64,000 nt of DNA from Lotus japonicus (GCF_012489685.1 NC_080042.1:76451093-76515092); one strand, 5' to 3'; positions 1-11,953 are shown, numbered from the stretch's first letter. Notes: a model not told the origin generated them from the letters alone. A program made the numbers and translations.

Positions 1-1650
1 TCCATGACATAGTTTCCTGCTACCTCATCATCGATCGCTGCTAACAGATCTTCACTATCCACTTCTGCTAGAACTCGTCTGTGACCTCCATCCCAAGCCA
101 GGCGAAGACTGTCCAGGAGGGCGAACATTTCAGCCAGCAAGGGATTTCCTTCAGACTCATGACGGATCACCCCTTGAAGCCAATTCCCTTTGTTGTCACG
201 GAGCAAACCTCCGCTGCCCATGGCGTTAACATTCTCCTTGTAGCTGCCATCCGAATTGAGTTTAATCCAACCAGCTCCCGGAGGCTCCCACACCCTAGTC
301 AACCTGTTGCATGCATGCTCTTTGTGTCTGTTGAGGGTGGACACAAATTCATCATGGTCGTGGCACACCTTTCGCCACGCAACTTCAAGGGTCCAAGGCT
401 CCATGTCGAAAAGCATGTTGTTCCGCCATCTCCAGTTTCCCCAGGCTCCTGCCAGAAATCTCGAGCACTGAGAACTCGATACCATTCTCCGAATCCAACT
501 CCCCACATCTGGCAAATTAAAACCTGGCCAAGCCCAAGCACCCAGCCACATCCAAAGCTCCCTCGCATGAGCACAGTCACGTAAGCAGTGAAGGTTGTCT
601 TCCTCCGGGCACGAGCAGCGGGGACACGCCGGCGATGGAGCAAGACTGCAGCGAAAGCGTTTTCCATTGGTGGGGATAACATCCTGAATCACTTGCCATA
701 TAAACATACGAATTTTCTCTGGGCAGTTAAGTTTCCAAATCCAAAGCCAGTCGCCATCTCCAGCCTGGTGACCTCTATCTTTGTTATTAAGCCACATATA
801 AGCCTCTTTGACAGTATAGTAACCTTTGCTCCCTTGCCACCAAGACCACACGTATCACCCTTATTCATATGAAGCTGAGGTTTTATCAATGCCAGGGAAT
901 CTTTGAAATGCGGAGGAATTTCCGTATAGACTTGATCAAGGTTCCAGTTTCCATTAACTATCAAGTCTGCCAGTTGGATATCAGTGTCTGCAATATTGAC
1001 AAACAACACCTGTTCTGCCAGCTTTCCTCTCCCATTCCAGTCCGAGTACCAGAAAGAGGATGATCCATTGCCTAGTTTGTATCTAAATCCGTCCTGGAGT
1101 TGGTCACGAGCTTTAAGGATTCCTCGCCAAATCGGCGAGTCCGTTGGTTTAGCCTTTACCTGCAAAAAAGATTCACTGTGAATGTATTTGTGTTGCATGA
1201 CACGCACCCACAACTTCTTTGGATGAGCTAGCATCGCCCAAGCCGCTTTGCCCATCAAGGCAGTATTTGATATCGTCATCTCCTTCATACCCAGTCCTCC
1301 CTGTTTCTTCTCCAAGGTTAAGGTGGACCAACTAGCTCTATGCCAACCACGAGTTCCCCCACCCTTCGCCCAAACAAAACCACGCATTGTCTGGTTCAAC
1401 TTCTGGAGCACGTTCCTAGGAATCCAGAACACTTGCGTCATGTAGCTTGGAATTGAGGCCATCATTGAATTAGCCAAGCAAACCCGGTCTGCCATGTTAA
1501 GGAGGTTGGTCTTCCAAGAGGCCATCTTTCTATTGACATTCTCCAGCAGGAAGTTAAAATCACTGCTTTTCATCTTGCCCCCAGTCAAAGGAAAACCCAG
1601 GTACTTGCCTAGGTCCATAACAAGAACGGATGATACTCTAAACAAACAAC
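1..1650 (-). mobile_element. LINE (non-LTR retrotransposon) ORF2 3' part, 5'-truncated and frameshifted
   Basis: Read on the minus strand this is the C-terminal third of a plant LINE ORF2. From about 1645 down to 856 it is the region after the RT fingers (DLGKYLGFPLTGG, then an LGMKEM-type segment). From about 856 to the window edge the next frame is open without stops. That frame gives a zf-RVT type zinc-binding block (CPRCSCPEEDNLHCLRDC, 510-650) and the start of an RNase H domain (KLNSDGS at about 250, a glutamate in LLAEMF at about 125, VDSED near the edge). The two frames are separated by one frameshift near 850-860. Homology stops abruptly near 1650 at AT-rich DNA, the usual 5' truncation of LINEs. 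The element continues beyond base 1. It is not expected to be functional. Confidence 0.88.
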
Positions 1651-4277
1651 TTGTTTTAAATTTAATAAATTATTATATTTTACTCAATTAAATGTATGAT
1701 AGAGTTAGAATATTTCCTCATACACATGGACTATTGTTATTTAATCTTTTTCACTGTTCATTTTTATAGATCTTAGCAAAAATGAATGATATAGAATTAG
1801 TGCATACAAATAAAATCGATTAGTTAAAAAAATGGTATTATTTAGTATTATTCATTAAAAATTAGTAAAAATATTGATAATTTAAATAAAACTAGGCTTT
1901 TGGTGAATATTTTTAACATTTATTCCTTAATTACATATTGATTTAAGATACTATGTAATATTTTCCTTTCTTTCCTCTTATTCCTGCTCCATTTTCGATC
2001 GATTTAGGGATACTATTTTCCCTGGGAGAATGTTTTGTAATCATATATATGTTGATGTCTACATTCATATTTAAATATAAGAGAAAAGGAGAAAGAAAAG
2101 AAAAGTGATAGAAAAATAAATATAATTAACAAAAGATGAAGTGTATATATATTATATATTAAAGGTTTGAGAGTCTAAAAATAATGATCATATTCCATCA
2201 TTCAGAATCTCAGTGTGGTATATATACCCTTCATTTTGGGACCATGTTTCTTGATTCTTTTCTTTTTTATATATAGAGATAGAGATGGTATGTACATAAA
2301 ATCCCCTAAATCATATTTGAGGACGGGGTGGAGATCATACTACCCATCCCTACAAGAAATCCGAACAATTAAACTAAAAAAACATGACTGATCACGTACA
2401 TATACAAACTACTTTAATTTTTTCCTTAACAAGTGATGATTAATGTATTATACTTAAAAAAATATTTAGAAATTTGCTCCTTTCTTAATTCTTACATAGT
2501 TTCGTTTATTATTTACTTTAAAAACTACTAGTAATTAAATTTCTAATTCAATCTTCCATGTTGATGATGACCCTTCATGTGTCCCTCCCAAGAGTCTCTT
2601 GAACTTTTTTTTCCTCTTTCTAATTTATGATTCCAAGAATAAAAAGTTCAAACAAAAAGTAAATACCTCAAGGCAGGTGTCGATAGGAGTTAGTTTCTCA
2701 CTTCATTTCTTAACTATGAGGTTGTAAGGAGATTCGATAATTGTCCTTTAAAGTGGAGCACATATTGCGGTTATAAGTTTACCGTCTAATGTAAGCATCT
2801 AAAGTGAAAGAATTAGTCATTGTTGTCGGCTCGAAAGATTGTTTGTGCTAAAATAAAAGGAGATTATTATGGTCTATGTACAGTCACACGTGCTGGGGTC
2901 GTGACAGCCACGCCAGCTAGCAGTTGACCCACATGCTACGTGCTACTGTACCGCTCTCGAAAAGTTAAAACAAAAATTATTCTTTTCCCTTTTACCATAC
3001 CAACAAAGTAGTAAAAATATAAATATAGAATAGGGGTCTAATCATGTGGACCGTTGACTACAATGTATAGGGTGCACCAAGTTCAATGAAAGGCACTGTT
3101 AAAAAACAGCTATTCTTACCTAACTAATCATAGTTGAAATGGATGACGGTTATGAATAAAGGTCGTTAGTCGTTATTGATAGGTTTTACTTACATACGGT
3201 GACACGTATCGTATGTTGATACGCATTCGTACTAGAGGAATTCAGAATTTATGTACTTTGCTACATTGGAAATGTATAATGTGAATCATTCTCTGATTGA
3301 TGCAAAATTAAATAATTTATTTTTTTCATTTCACATCAATGAATTCAGTATATGTAGAATATGCTTTTCTACTGTGTAGAACCAATCATGATTGCATTCA
3401 CTGTTTTCTTCACGTATGAAATGAGTAACTAATTCCTATTATTACACTAATTAACATGTGCTAGCAGATTTTCAATTGAAAACAAAGATATGTATTTTAT
3501 TTTATTATTTTGGTTTATATAGTTTTCTGTCGAGTACGGGCTTTGCACAAATCTCAATTAAAACTTATAGTAGTAACTAGTAACTAGAGAAAATATTAAA
3601 ATAAAATGGTAAACAAAGAAGGGGGAAATTAATGTCATGAAACATGCCTTTGTGACCTCGTCAAAGCTTTGCCCTGAGCTTCCATGTGTTTTTCACATGT
3701 ATGGTTCAGAAAAAAAAGTACGTAGCTCAGTAACTTGTCTACTCTACACATCTAAGTCAACTGTCAAGTGTCATGTCGATCTAGTATTTTACATTGATCC
3801 TTCTCAAATCTCAATGACGAACGAAATCAGAAGATATTTAACTATCAATATCCACATATTTTTCATTTTTATCATATAAAAAGGATAAAATTTAAAGAAT
3901 TGATTCTTGAATAAATTATTGTAATTGAGCAACAAGCAGAGTGGTTGAACAGATATGGAAGCAGAGTGGAACAATATTATCAAGTCAGAGAAAATTGAAG
4001 AGGATTGATACTCAAGTGGGCAAAAGTGGATACCATTGTCCAAAGCATTTGTGTGTTTTACATTACATTACTACCTACGAAATAAAGTCATTGAAATTTC
4101 ATTCCCCCAAGAAAAAGAGGCTGATTAGGACACCACTTAGGTGGGTCTCCCTTGTACATGGGAACCAATTCACTTCTCAATTCCACTGTGCTGGTCAAAT
4201 AACAGGAGACAAATCTGCCGTGACTTTGATAAGGCACACCCCCTGTAATGGTGGCTCCTGCATGCTGCCTAGCTATA
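1651..4277. other. AT-rich intergenic DNA, no gene seen
   Basis: No convincing coding region. Short ORFs here lack recognisable motifs and have intergenic composition. A small GC-richer patch at 2880-3060 holds a G-box core (CACGTG, 2887-2892) and two W-box cores (TTGACC near 2933, TTGACT near 3054), but no transcript start or adjacent gene in the window explains it. Confidence 0.6.
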
Positions 4278-4298
4278 CATTAGCTAGTGAACATCTTT

Positions 4299-4375
4299 AA
4301 TAGCGGTTTTATAATTAAAACCGCCGTAATTCGTCTCTCTATTACAGCGGTTTATTGTGGAACCGCTATAAAAAG
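4299..4375. repeat. CACTA left subterminal repeats
   Basis: Several copies of the AGCGGTTT / AACCGC motif lie in both orientations within 80 bases. They match the motif repeated at 7577-7775 near the secure right terminus. In CACTA elements such arrays are transposase binding sites; here they locate the diverged left end. Confidence 0.65.
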
Positions 4376-5481
4376 TCTTTTTCTTTTATTCCTATATACC
4401 ATCACCTACCATGCTAGTTCAGCCATAAAATCAACAATTTCTAAAGCATATCAACCACGTCCTTAACTTCACCTATCTCTAAATCATGAAATTACAAACT
4501 ATTGTGTATTTTATTGTAAAGTACAGAATTGTAAAGTACAGAAAAAAGAAAGGGTAAAACTTACATGCAGTACCGCAGGTGCAGTACATGTTGTTGCCCA
4601 ATCAGAATTTGACATATGGCTTTAATTTCTACAACTGTTGTCCCCGTTCAAATAACTTTGACGCCGTTAAGCAGAGAAAAAAAAATTCACCTTTCAAACC
4701 GCTTAAAGGAAAAGTTGTAGCCCCCTCCCCCTGGTCCTGCTCTTCAATCCTTTCTCGAACCTTCTCAAAACTTTGAATACAAATTCTGTTGCATTGATCA
4801 AGGTACCAGACACTGTTGCAGGTTTCTTTCCATCAATGACTGCAGCAAGTCCTTGAATTTTCAAGATTTACTTGTTTACAAAATTGAAAAGGTTGATGTC
4901 ACAGCAAGCACAAGTGAAGTGACCATGGTTTCCCCTGTTGCGAAAGTGGATCTAGAATTCAGTACTCTTTAATTTCAACTTCATGTCAATCAACATTGAA
5001 TTGAATGGGATCGCTCTCTTATTAACCGGTGGATTTGGGATCCCTCAAACTTGAGCGACCCAATCTCAAATATTGGATTTGTTCCTGCACTTTTTATCCT
5101 CTGCATGAATGGTGAAAAAATAATGGTCGATGATAAACAGAACGATAGTTAACAAAACGGAAAGGATAAGAGACACGAAACAATAGCTAACTCAGAGTTA
5201 ACAGAAATAATCACGGTTGAGTTACTAGATCTAATGTGCAATTAAAGTAACCTAGGTGTCACATTTTTATTGGAGAACAGTACCAACCATACATATGGTA
5301 CTGTATCTAAGTTTTTCCCAAAAGAAATATGGAATACAGAAAAGTAACTAACCCATAAGCAAGTTTTTAACTGTTGTTAGCAAGTTTTTAAAGGAAGGGG
5401 AATCTATGCATGACATGAGAGAGCCCGTTTGGAGCAATTTATTGGCATTCAAGAGAATAAGCTATATTTCCTAGTTCATAC

Positions 5482-6682
5482 CAATAGGTGTAATTTTCAA
5501 TCGAGCAAAAGTTTCATGCTCTGGCTCTTTCCTCAAAATGTCAGCTGCTATTGGGTCGGGCTGAACACCATGCAGATCACCAGAAACACTATGAGAACGG
5601 ATCATACTTGAAGCAGTGATTGCCATATGCTCTCCATTAGTATTAACATGATTAGGTAAAGTCTCGTATGGATTTTTACCTTCAGCCCCCTGCATGCATT
5701 TCAAAATCAATCTTAAAAGGTAATTCAATTTGTTTACCTTAGTGAATATAGAACACTGCATCATATTAGCACAGCTAAAAAGTATTGAGAGAAAAGCTAG
5801 AGTGATTGCAAGCCCAGCAGGAGAGGGAAGGGCAAGGAGGAAAAAAAAGCAGAGAAACAAAGGCCAAGTTACTTATCATCTCAAAACTAAACTTTCTTCT
5901 TATATAGAAAATCAAACGAAAAGTAAACTTAATTGAACAAATGCATTGCTTACAACATCTCCATTCGAGTGCAGATATGTAGTATCTAAATTAGCGCTTT
6001 CTGATATAATATCTTCGTCATCTGATCCCTCTACGCTTTCAAAGGCACTAGCACTTGCAACAGGAGATTTGGGAGAAGTTGGTCTTAAAATATTCCTCAT
6101 AAAGGAACCAGTATTCGTAGATTTTCCTGCGAGAAACATATCTTAGTCTAGAAAAAAAGTTGAGATTAACCCATATCTTAGTCTTCTATAACATCTTGTC
6201 ATCTTCTTCTATCATGTTAACATCATAGAACATAACCAAAACAACAAAAAACAGAGCCAATAATAAAAATACACAAGAAAAAATAACAGAATCAATTCAT
6301 TCCAACCCGTTTGAAATTGACTTCAATGTCTCTAATTACACTAAAAATGTGAAGTGAAAAACCCACACTCCTTAAGTGAGAAATCACAACTTGATACACA
6401 TTCCAAGCTGCGGAAACAGATCAAAAAGAGATTAACACACAGCTGAACCAATTGAACACCAAAAATTTGCCAGATTATAGCTCAAGCTCAATACACAGTC
6501 ACTGAGATAATCATTGAATCAACTCAATATCATCATAAAACCATGAGCACAACCGTACCTTCACGGAGCGTGTGCAGCCGCGGAAGCCCAGCCGGAATCC
6601 CCTCAACGTGCATCAGCCCGTTCCTCTTCTCCTCCCCATCCAGCCCGCCGTCGATCGTCGTAACATCCGGCAGCCGATCACT
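5482..6682 (-). pseudogene. Three-exon fragment of an unrecognised host gene inside the CACTA element
   Basis: Three minus-strand blocks have splice-like borders and join in one frame: 6682-6559 (AG before, GTACGG after), 6126-5954 (GCAG before, GTAAGC after) and 5689-5482 (GCAG before, GTATGA after). The phases fit (phase 1 after the first block, phase 0 after the second) and no stop interrupts about 168 codons. The product is acidic and serine-rich in the middle (SVEGSDDED) and ends with KEPEHETFARLKITPI. I do not recognise the protein. No start codon or terminal exon belongs to it here, so it is an internal piece of a longer gene. The intact splice sites suggest capture of genomic DNA rather than cDNA. 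It could instead be part of a real low-expressed gene, which I think less likely given the flanking CACTA repeats. Confidence 0.55.
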
Positions 6683-6842
6683 CTTTCACAAAATTAAAGG
6701 AATAAAATAACTAGAATTGACAATAGAACAACATTGTGCTTTCCATTAAAAGACAATAAGGAAGAACAAGTACAGCCCCCACTAGAGCATAACCCGGCTA
6801 CCACAAGTAAACACCATACTATACTTTCAAACAAGCACATAC

Positions 6843-6910
6843 CTATCTGTTCACCATTTAACATATTGGCAACCCTCTTAGCAACTATTTTATCGGTAAA
6901 TTCGACCCAT
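6843..6910 (-). pseudogene. Single exon of an ESF2/ABT1-like pre-rRNA processing protein
   Basis: A 68-base minus-strand block with acceptor TGTAG and donor GTATGT encodes WVEFTDKIVAKRVANMLNGE followed by QIG. This matches the RRM portion of ESF2/ABT1 proteins, nucleolar factors of small-subunit rRNA processing, whose family sequence in this region is W-V-E-F-x-x-K-x-V-A-K-R-V-A-x-M-L-N-x-E-x-I-G (from knowledge of the family). No other ESF2 exon was found nearby. It is therefore an isolated captured exon between two unrelated gene pieces within the CACTA element. Confidence 0.65.
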
Positions 6911-7060
6911 CTACACAATCACACAGAAAAACACAATGATCAAACTCAAAACTACTTTAGCCAACAATTTCAATCAGATATCAATCCAATTCCAATAACA
7001 ACCTTCCAAATAAATTATAACAGGCTTAAATAAGAAACAAAGTAAACAAACAAACCTAAC

Positions 7061-7420
7061 CTTCCACCACCGTGAGGGGCCAATGTGCAGGGGAGGAGGA
7101 TGAAGAGGCGAGGCCTTCTCGCAAGGATGCGTTTGGAAGGCGTGGAGGAGAAATTGGAGTCGCTGGCCTTCCTCAGCGTTAACAGATCGAGGATAGAGAA
7201 CCACTGACCTCAGTTCTGCGGCCAAGAACCTTGAGCCAAAGTGTTGGACGATGAAAAACAAGAGCGGCAGCGGCGCGCCAGGGACGGTGGCGGCACGATG
7301 GGGTGTAGGGGTTGAGAGAAGGAGCACAGCGGTTGAGAGAGACTGAGGTAGCACCATCGAGATAGAACGAAACTGATAAGGGTTTACGGGATTTGGGTAA
7401 AGTTATTGGGTTCTGCAATT
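7061..7420 (-). other. GC-richer exon-like block of unknown origin within the CACTA element
   Basis: On the minus strand this block is less AT-rich than its surroundings, starts near possible ATG codons (about 7418 and 7357) and ends at a donor-like GAAG/GTTAGG at 7061. It resembles a 5' exon with an arginine/proline/serine-rich N-terminus, as in an organelle-targeted protein. Two frames are open, and I cannot choose between them or name the gene. Confidence 0.3.
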
Positions 7421-7576
7421 TTACGAAATCAATTGATAAATATTAACAAATCGAAACACTAACATAAATCTTATCTGAGTCCAGTGGAAATTGGTTTTGA
7501 AATAGCCTAAGGTATCCGGGTTAGAATCTCATATGAAACAAATTTAAAATCCAAGATTTATTTTTTACTTATCTTT

Positions 7577-7791
7577 TAAAGCGCTTACTTAAACGAACCG
7601 CTGTAAAAGCCTATCAACCGCTCCGTGTTTTTGTTTTTACAGCGGTTGAGACCTGAACCGCTCTTAATAGGGAACAATTTTACAGCGGTTTATTTAAGAA
7701 AACGCTGTAATAGCCCATCATCCGCTCCGTGTTTGTGTTTTTACAGCGGCTGCCACCTGAACCGCTGTAAAAGCCCTTTTCTGGTGTAGTG
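7577..7791. repeat. CACTA right subterminal repeats and terminus
   Basis: Seven or more AACCGCT / AGCGGTT motifs alternate in orientation over about 200 bases, including two copies of a CCGCTCCGTGTTTxTGTTTTTACAG unit. The array ends at TTTTCTGGTGTAGTG (7777-7791), the inverted CACTA terminus. Confidence 0.8.
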
Positions 7792-9200
7792 TGTAATATT
7801 ATTATTATAATTAAAGGAATACTATATCTATTACTCCTATATATATGAAAAGAGAAATAAATACTAATGATCATAACACACATGACAGGTTTCTGATCAC
7901 ACACATTTATGATCCTCAAATGGTCTTTGCTTTCAATGGCAAATGGTCAAGTGGGAATCGCTTAGATGAAACACCAGCATATGCTCGCATTAATTGCACC
8001 CACAACCTCTTCTGCACTACTCTGCACCAAACACAGACATGATTCATATATACCACAATGCTATTATGCTGTACCACTCACTCAACGTATCAGATTGTTA
8101 TACTATCATTGTATTTGTACGTACGTCCTTAAACTTATTTTAATTAAACACAGTACACTTATGATCACCGTGAATATAATTCTAAAAATTAAATACATTG
8201 ATTTCCTTCCTTTCTTTCTTCCATAATAAACTTTCAAGAGGTGCAATAAAGTACACATGGTTGTAGCAGATAAAGGTTGTGGGTGGTGCTACAAGAGGAA
8301 GAGGGGGTGAGGGAAAAGGTACATGTCACAGATGGGGCCACGTGATGATGGACATTCGGCCGGCACGCAAGCGCAAGACACGCATGTGTGCAACGCATCA
8401 TAATATCACTTACTCACCAAGTCACTTTGCATTTCATTTTTCCCTCAAATCATGTGGTTACAATATTCTTAATTTAGTTTATAGTAGTATATAGGATTGT
8501 CTAAATCACCTTACACAAACTTTATTTAGAATTAGAGTAAATTAACCTAACTTTATCTATGTTTATTTAGACGCTTTATATTAGACACTTGTAGAACTAA
8601 GCGAGACCCTCGCAGAAATAGGGGGTCCTGCCCATGAAGACTTTAAGGGCGACTCAAATTGGTAAGCGTCGCGTGATCAAGATGGATGAACATTGGCTAG
8701 TACTCAAGGATCAGATAGCAACCGTCACAGGGTGAGTGAATTGATGTGAGGGTTGTTGGGAGTCCCAAACAGACCCATTAACTTAGTCCCTAGAGTTTCC
8801 ATGTACCCTTATAAAAGGGAACATTTGTACCTTAAAAAAAAGACTTTTGACATTTATGACATAGGCGGTTAGACTATTACAAAGTATTATTTCCGCTAGA
8901 ATTTTGGGTCTATCACTGTCACTATTGTTTCTAATCGGAACACCTATATATCACTAATATATACATGAAGAAAAATGCTAGCAACATTTTTTTTAACATT
9001 TTTTATTAATAATTAGTTCATAGTTTTTTTTAATATGCACAAAAATTATTAAATAATAAGTAGTCGACTTGTTTTATATAAATATATACAGTATATAATT
9101 ATAAAATTTGCATGAAATAAAATAAAGAGAAAGAATAAGAGATGGTTATAACAAATTAATAGGGACACTTTAAGAATTAAATATGTGTAATTAGACAGGA
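7792..9200. other. Mostly AT-rich; possible old LTR segment at about 8588-8945
   Basis: No gene seen. Within 8588-8945 there is LTR-like organisation: a TATA box (TTATAAAAGG, 8811-8820) in a GC-richer stretch that begins with TG and ends with CA. No target duplication or partner LTR was found, so this remains a weak suggestion. The rest is low-complexity AT-rich sequence. Confidence 0.35.
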
Positions 9201-9204
9201 AGTC

Positions 9205-9615
9205 TCATGCACACCCTTAACTCCCACAAGAAAGGTGGTGGTCTTGTGGCTCTGAAGATTGATCTTGAGAAGACTTATGATCGGCGATTTCCTTCGAGCA
9301 ATCTTGTATGACTTTGGATTCCATCCATCCATTATTGATTTGATTATGCGAGGCGTCCAAAGAAGAAAATCTCTGATCATAAGTCTATTAATAAGTATGG
9401 AAATGGAAGCAGACTTTGGGTTCCCTCCATTTCCATTCTTTGGAACGGTTCCAAGCTTCCTCAGTTTTCACCTCAACGGGCCTTCAGGTAGGGTGGACCA
9501 CTCTCTCCTTATCTTTTTTTATTATGCATGGATCGGCTTGCCCTTCAGATCCAACGATCAGTAGATGAGGGCGCCTGGAATCCCATCAGAATATCAAAAG
9601 GTGGTGTTGGTATTA
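9205..9615 (+). mobile_element. LINE reverse-transcriptase core fragment, multiply frameshifted
   Basis: Successive plus-strand frames give the ordered motifs of a plant LINE RT: KKGGGLVALKIDLEKTYDR at 9225-9283, then FLRAILYDFGFHPSIIDLIM at about 9290-9350, then GSRLWVPS near 9407, then CMDRLALQIQRSVDEGAWNP at about 9527-9587 ending in ISKGGVGI. The frame changes at least three times and the catalytic FADD motif is missing because homology ends near 9615. This is a dead fragment, unrelated in position to the LINE at the left edge. Confidence 0.8.
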
Positions 9616-9704
9616 TTAATTTATTACTATAATTATAGTATTTTAATTTCTTATTAATATAAGTATACTATTTATCTTTCAAAAATTCTAATTATTATTA
9701 TTAT

Positions 9705-9757
9705 TATTAGTATGAAGAAGTAATTTTTTTTTTGATATTAGTATGAAGAAGTAATTT
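9705..9757 (-). repeat. Micro-insertion: T7GA flanked by a 22-bp direct repeat
   Basis: The 22-base sequence TATTAGTATGAAG...TAATTT occurs at 9705-9726 and again at 9736-9757, separated only by TTTTTTTGA (9727-9735). On the minus strand the insert reads TCAAAAAAA, like the last bases of a LINE plus its A tail. The long direct repeat fits a LINE target-site duplication. Confidence 0.6.
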
Positions 9758-10440
9758 ATTTTTCAAGTATAACTCATAGTAGTATTATTACTTTATTGAT
9801 GATATTTTGAATTTTTAAACTGCAAAGATAGGGGCATGGTGGATATTTTACACTAATTCATTGCTAAAACTCATGTGTGTGCCAACACACATGAGCAACC
9901 ATTTTTTAACTACAGAGATTTTTTTGTTTTTTGTTTCTTTAGCAAAGGCGTGATCAATTAGGATTACATTGAAACAAGGGTTATGATATATACACACCTC
10001 TTCACTCTTTTTCCACCTTCTCTCTCATTTATTTATCTTTTCTCTATCAATCAAATCACATATCACATCTTTACTTTCTCTCTCCTTTCTCCATATCTCT
10101 CTCTTCCTCCACCTCTCCACACCTCAAAAATGAGGTGTGAAGAAATAATTACTCTTGAAACAATTATGAAATTCCACAATGATTTTTAAGGTTTCAGGGA
10201 GTGATGGTGAAAAGGCACATTCGTTGGTGCTAGTGTGCTACTGCTACGATGATCAATGCACCAGTATATCTATCATTAATTGATTCACTCCTTAAACCTT
10301 GGAGGTAACAAGGTCCAACTATTAACTACCAGTATATTCACCGTCATCAATGCTACCATAAAATGTCTTTAAAAAATTTCTTTTTATTAATTAAATGAAA
10401 TTTCACATTCATCTTATTAAATAACAATCCCATATATGTT

Positions 10441-10704
10441 TGATTGCAGTTCTAATTTTCAGTTTTTAAAACAGTTTTCAGAAACAATTCTTAAAAACAG
10501 TTTTCAGAAGAAGAAAACAGTTTGAATAACAAGTTTTCAAACATTTAGAAAACTGATATCTGAAAACTAAAAACTGAAATTGAAAACATCTTTTAGCTGT
10601 TTTAGTTTTTTAGTTTTAAAAACTGAAAATGAGAATTGTTTTCAAAAACTGTTTTTGAAAACAAGTCTTACTAAACAGGTTTTCAGTTTTTAAAAACTGA
10701 AAAC
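10441..10704. repeat. Palindrome-rich MITE-like element
   Basis: Arms at about 10449-10480 and 10608-10640 are inverted copies built on CATTTTCAGTTTTTAAAAC. The block ends with a perfect 26-base palindrome at 10679-10704 (half-site GTTTTCAGTTTTT). Composition and self-complementarity suggest a Mutator- or foldback-type MITE. No target duplication was established. Confidence 0.45.
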
Positions 10705-11068
10705 TGTTATGAAAATAGTTAACAATTACAATAAATATTTTTTTTTAATTTCAAAAAAAAAATTATTATTATTTTTGGTCATGAAGTAAACAGAATTTAT
10801 TTACTATCCATTAACGGTGTAAAGAATTTTTTTGGTAACAAAGAAATTTCTAAATACAATTAGTCACACCTTCCAATTTTTTATTTTAATTCAATAAGAG
10901 ATCATAAAACTTAATTAAATATTAATGTAATCCTTACAGGATTTGATTCTTTAAAAATATATTTTTTCGGCATATTTTCCATTTTAATAATTAAAGATAC
11001 TTGTAAAAAACTAAAAATATTATAAATAGAAGATAATTACTAACAAAATGTAACATTTATTGAAGTTT

Positions 11069-11112
11069 GAACTTATCATCATTTTTTTAGGGGAACTTAT
11101 CATCATTTTTTT
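11069..11112. repeat. 20-bp direct repeat with T tract, possible micro-insertion
   Basis: GAACTTATCATCATTTTTTT occurs at 11069-11088 and again from 11093, separated by AGGG. It resembles the other A/T-tract micro-insertions in this window, but the spacer is only four bases, so replication slippage is an equal explanation. Confidence 0.35.
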
Positions 11113-11935
11113 TTCTCAAGTATTTCACAGTCAACTCTCATGAGACTAATCATTTGAGACTCTCGGATCATATTAATTGAGTAGATTCTCCCAATAAATA
11201 TTTCCCGGTACAAACCATCCATAAATTGAATATTAGACTAGATGCTTAAGGAGCTAACTATTGCAGTAAGAAACTTATCATCATATATGGAATATTACAA
11301 TATGGATAATATTCAATATATTATATTGTAATATCCATATTATCATATATTTAATATTACAATATGGATAAATATTTCCTAATTTTTAAATCAATATTTT
11401 TTAGGGTATCAAATTCTTTTCCACCCATGTGGTTCATTACACCCTCCTGCTCACTTTAACACCCCTCACATGTACCACACCCCTCCCATTCCACCGCAAA
11501 ACCATTCTCACTAACATGCGTCGTCGGTTCTCTCATTGAAGTAGTAACATAACATTCATTCGGTTTCTGAACAGTAGTAACAGAAACAGGAAACAAATCA
11601 AAGAAAATAAGCAAAAAAATGGAATAACATAAAGAGAGAGAAAGAAAGAAAGAGAGAAGACAGTGACATAGAAAGAGAAAGAGAACCTGCAGTTTTTTGA
11701 GTACTTTTTCAAGTTGCAGGTTTTGGAGCATCGTGTCGGGTTGGTTCTGATTTTCTTTTATTTTTTTTCCCTTTTTTCTCTTTTTCATTTTTGTTCATTT
11801 TATCAACAAAATTTATAATTTGTTATTGTTGATTACTTTATTTAGCACTATTTTAGAGAGAAGATCAAAAGTGTCTATGTGAGATCCTTGTGGGGTGTTT
11901 AAAGTTTAAATTTTTTAATATACCCACATGTTTTT

Positions 11936-11953
11936 CTGTATATATATATATCC
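11936..11953 (+). promoter_or_regulatory. Probable TATA box of the ACR4-like gene
   Basis: TGTATATATATATATCC lies about 80-95 bases before the first coding ATG at 12031. A start site 25-35 bases downstream would give a leader of roughly 50-60 bases. A purine-rich GA stretch at 11630-11690 lies further upstream. Confidence 0.5.

Larger units (their letters stand above)
4278..7791. mobile_element. CACTA-type (CMC) DNA transposon, non-autonomous, carrying host gene pieces
   Basis: The right end at 7791 reads, on the minus strand, CACTACACCAGAAAAGGG, a classical CACTA terminus. It is followed inward by many short motifs of the type ACAGCGGTT in both orientations (7577-7775). The same motif family reappears at 4299-4375, marking the other end. 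Such subterminal repeat arrays are diagnostic of CACTA elements. The left terminus is degenerate: CATTAG at 4278 is the best candidate, but no 3-bp target duplication could be confirmed (ATA before, TGT after). No transposase is visible. The interior on the minus strand contains spliced gene fragments (7420-7061, 6910-6843, 6682-5482), so this looks like a gene-fragment-capturing (Pack-type) element. The right end is secure and the left end is approximate. Confidence 0.7.
9620..11440. other. AT-rich intergenic DNA, no gene seen
   Basis: Homopolymer runs and short direct or inverted repeats dominate. Two tiny A/T-tract insertions (9705-9757 and 11069-11112) and one palindromic element (10441-10704) are listed separately. 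A partial dyad built from ATTACAATATGGAT lies at about 11290-11370. Nothing here looks coding. Confidence 0.6.

Noticed and set aside
299..682. Independent minus-strand ORF at 299-682
   Set aside because: It is an alternative frame of the LINE zinc-binding and RNase H region; the real frame over the same bases is open and matches the family.
4278..4283. Exact left terminus of the CACTA element
   Set aside because: CATTAG is only a weak match to the intact right end and the 3-bp flanks differ (ATA versus TGT), so the boundary is left as approximate.
8588..8945. Solo LTR
   Set aside because: TATA box and TG/CA ends are suggestive, but no 5-bp target duplication or related copy was found in the window, so it is mentioned only as a possibility.
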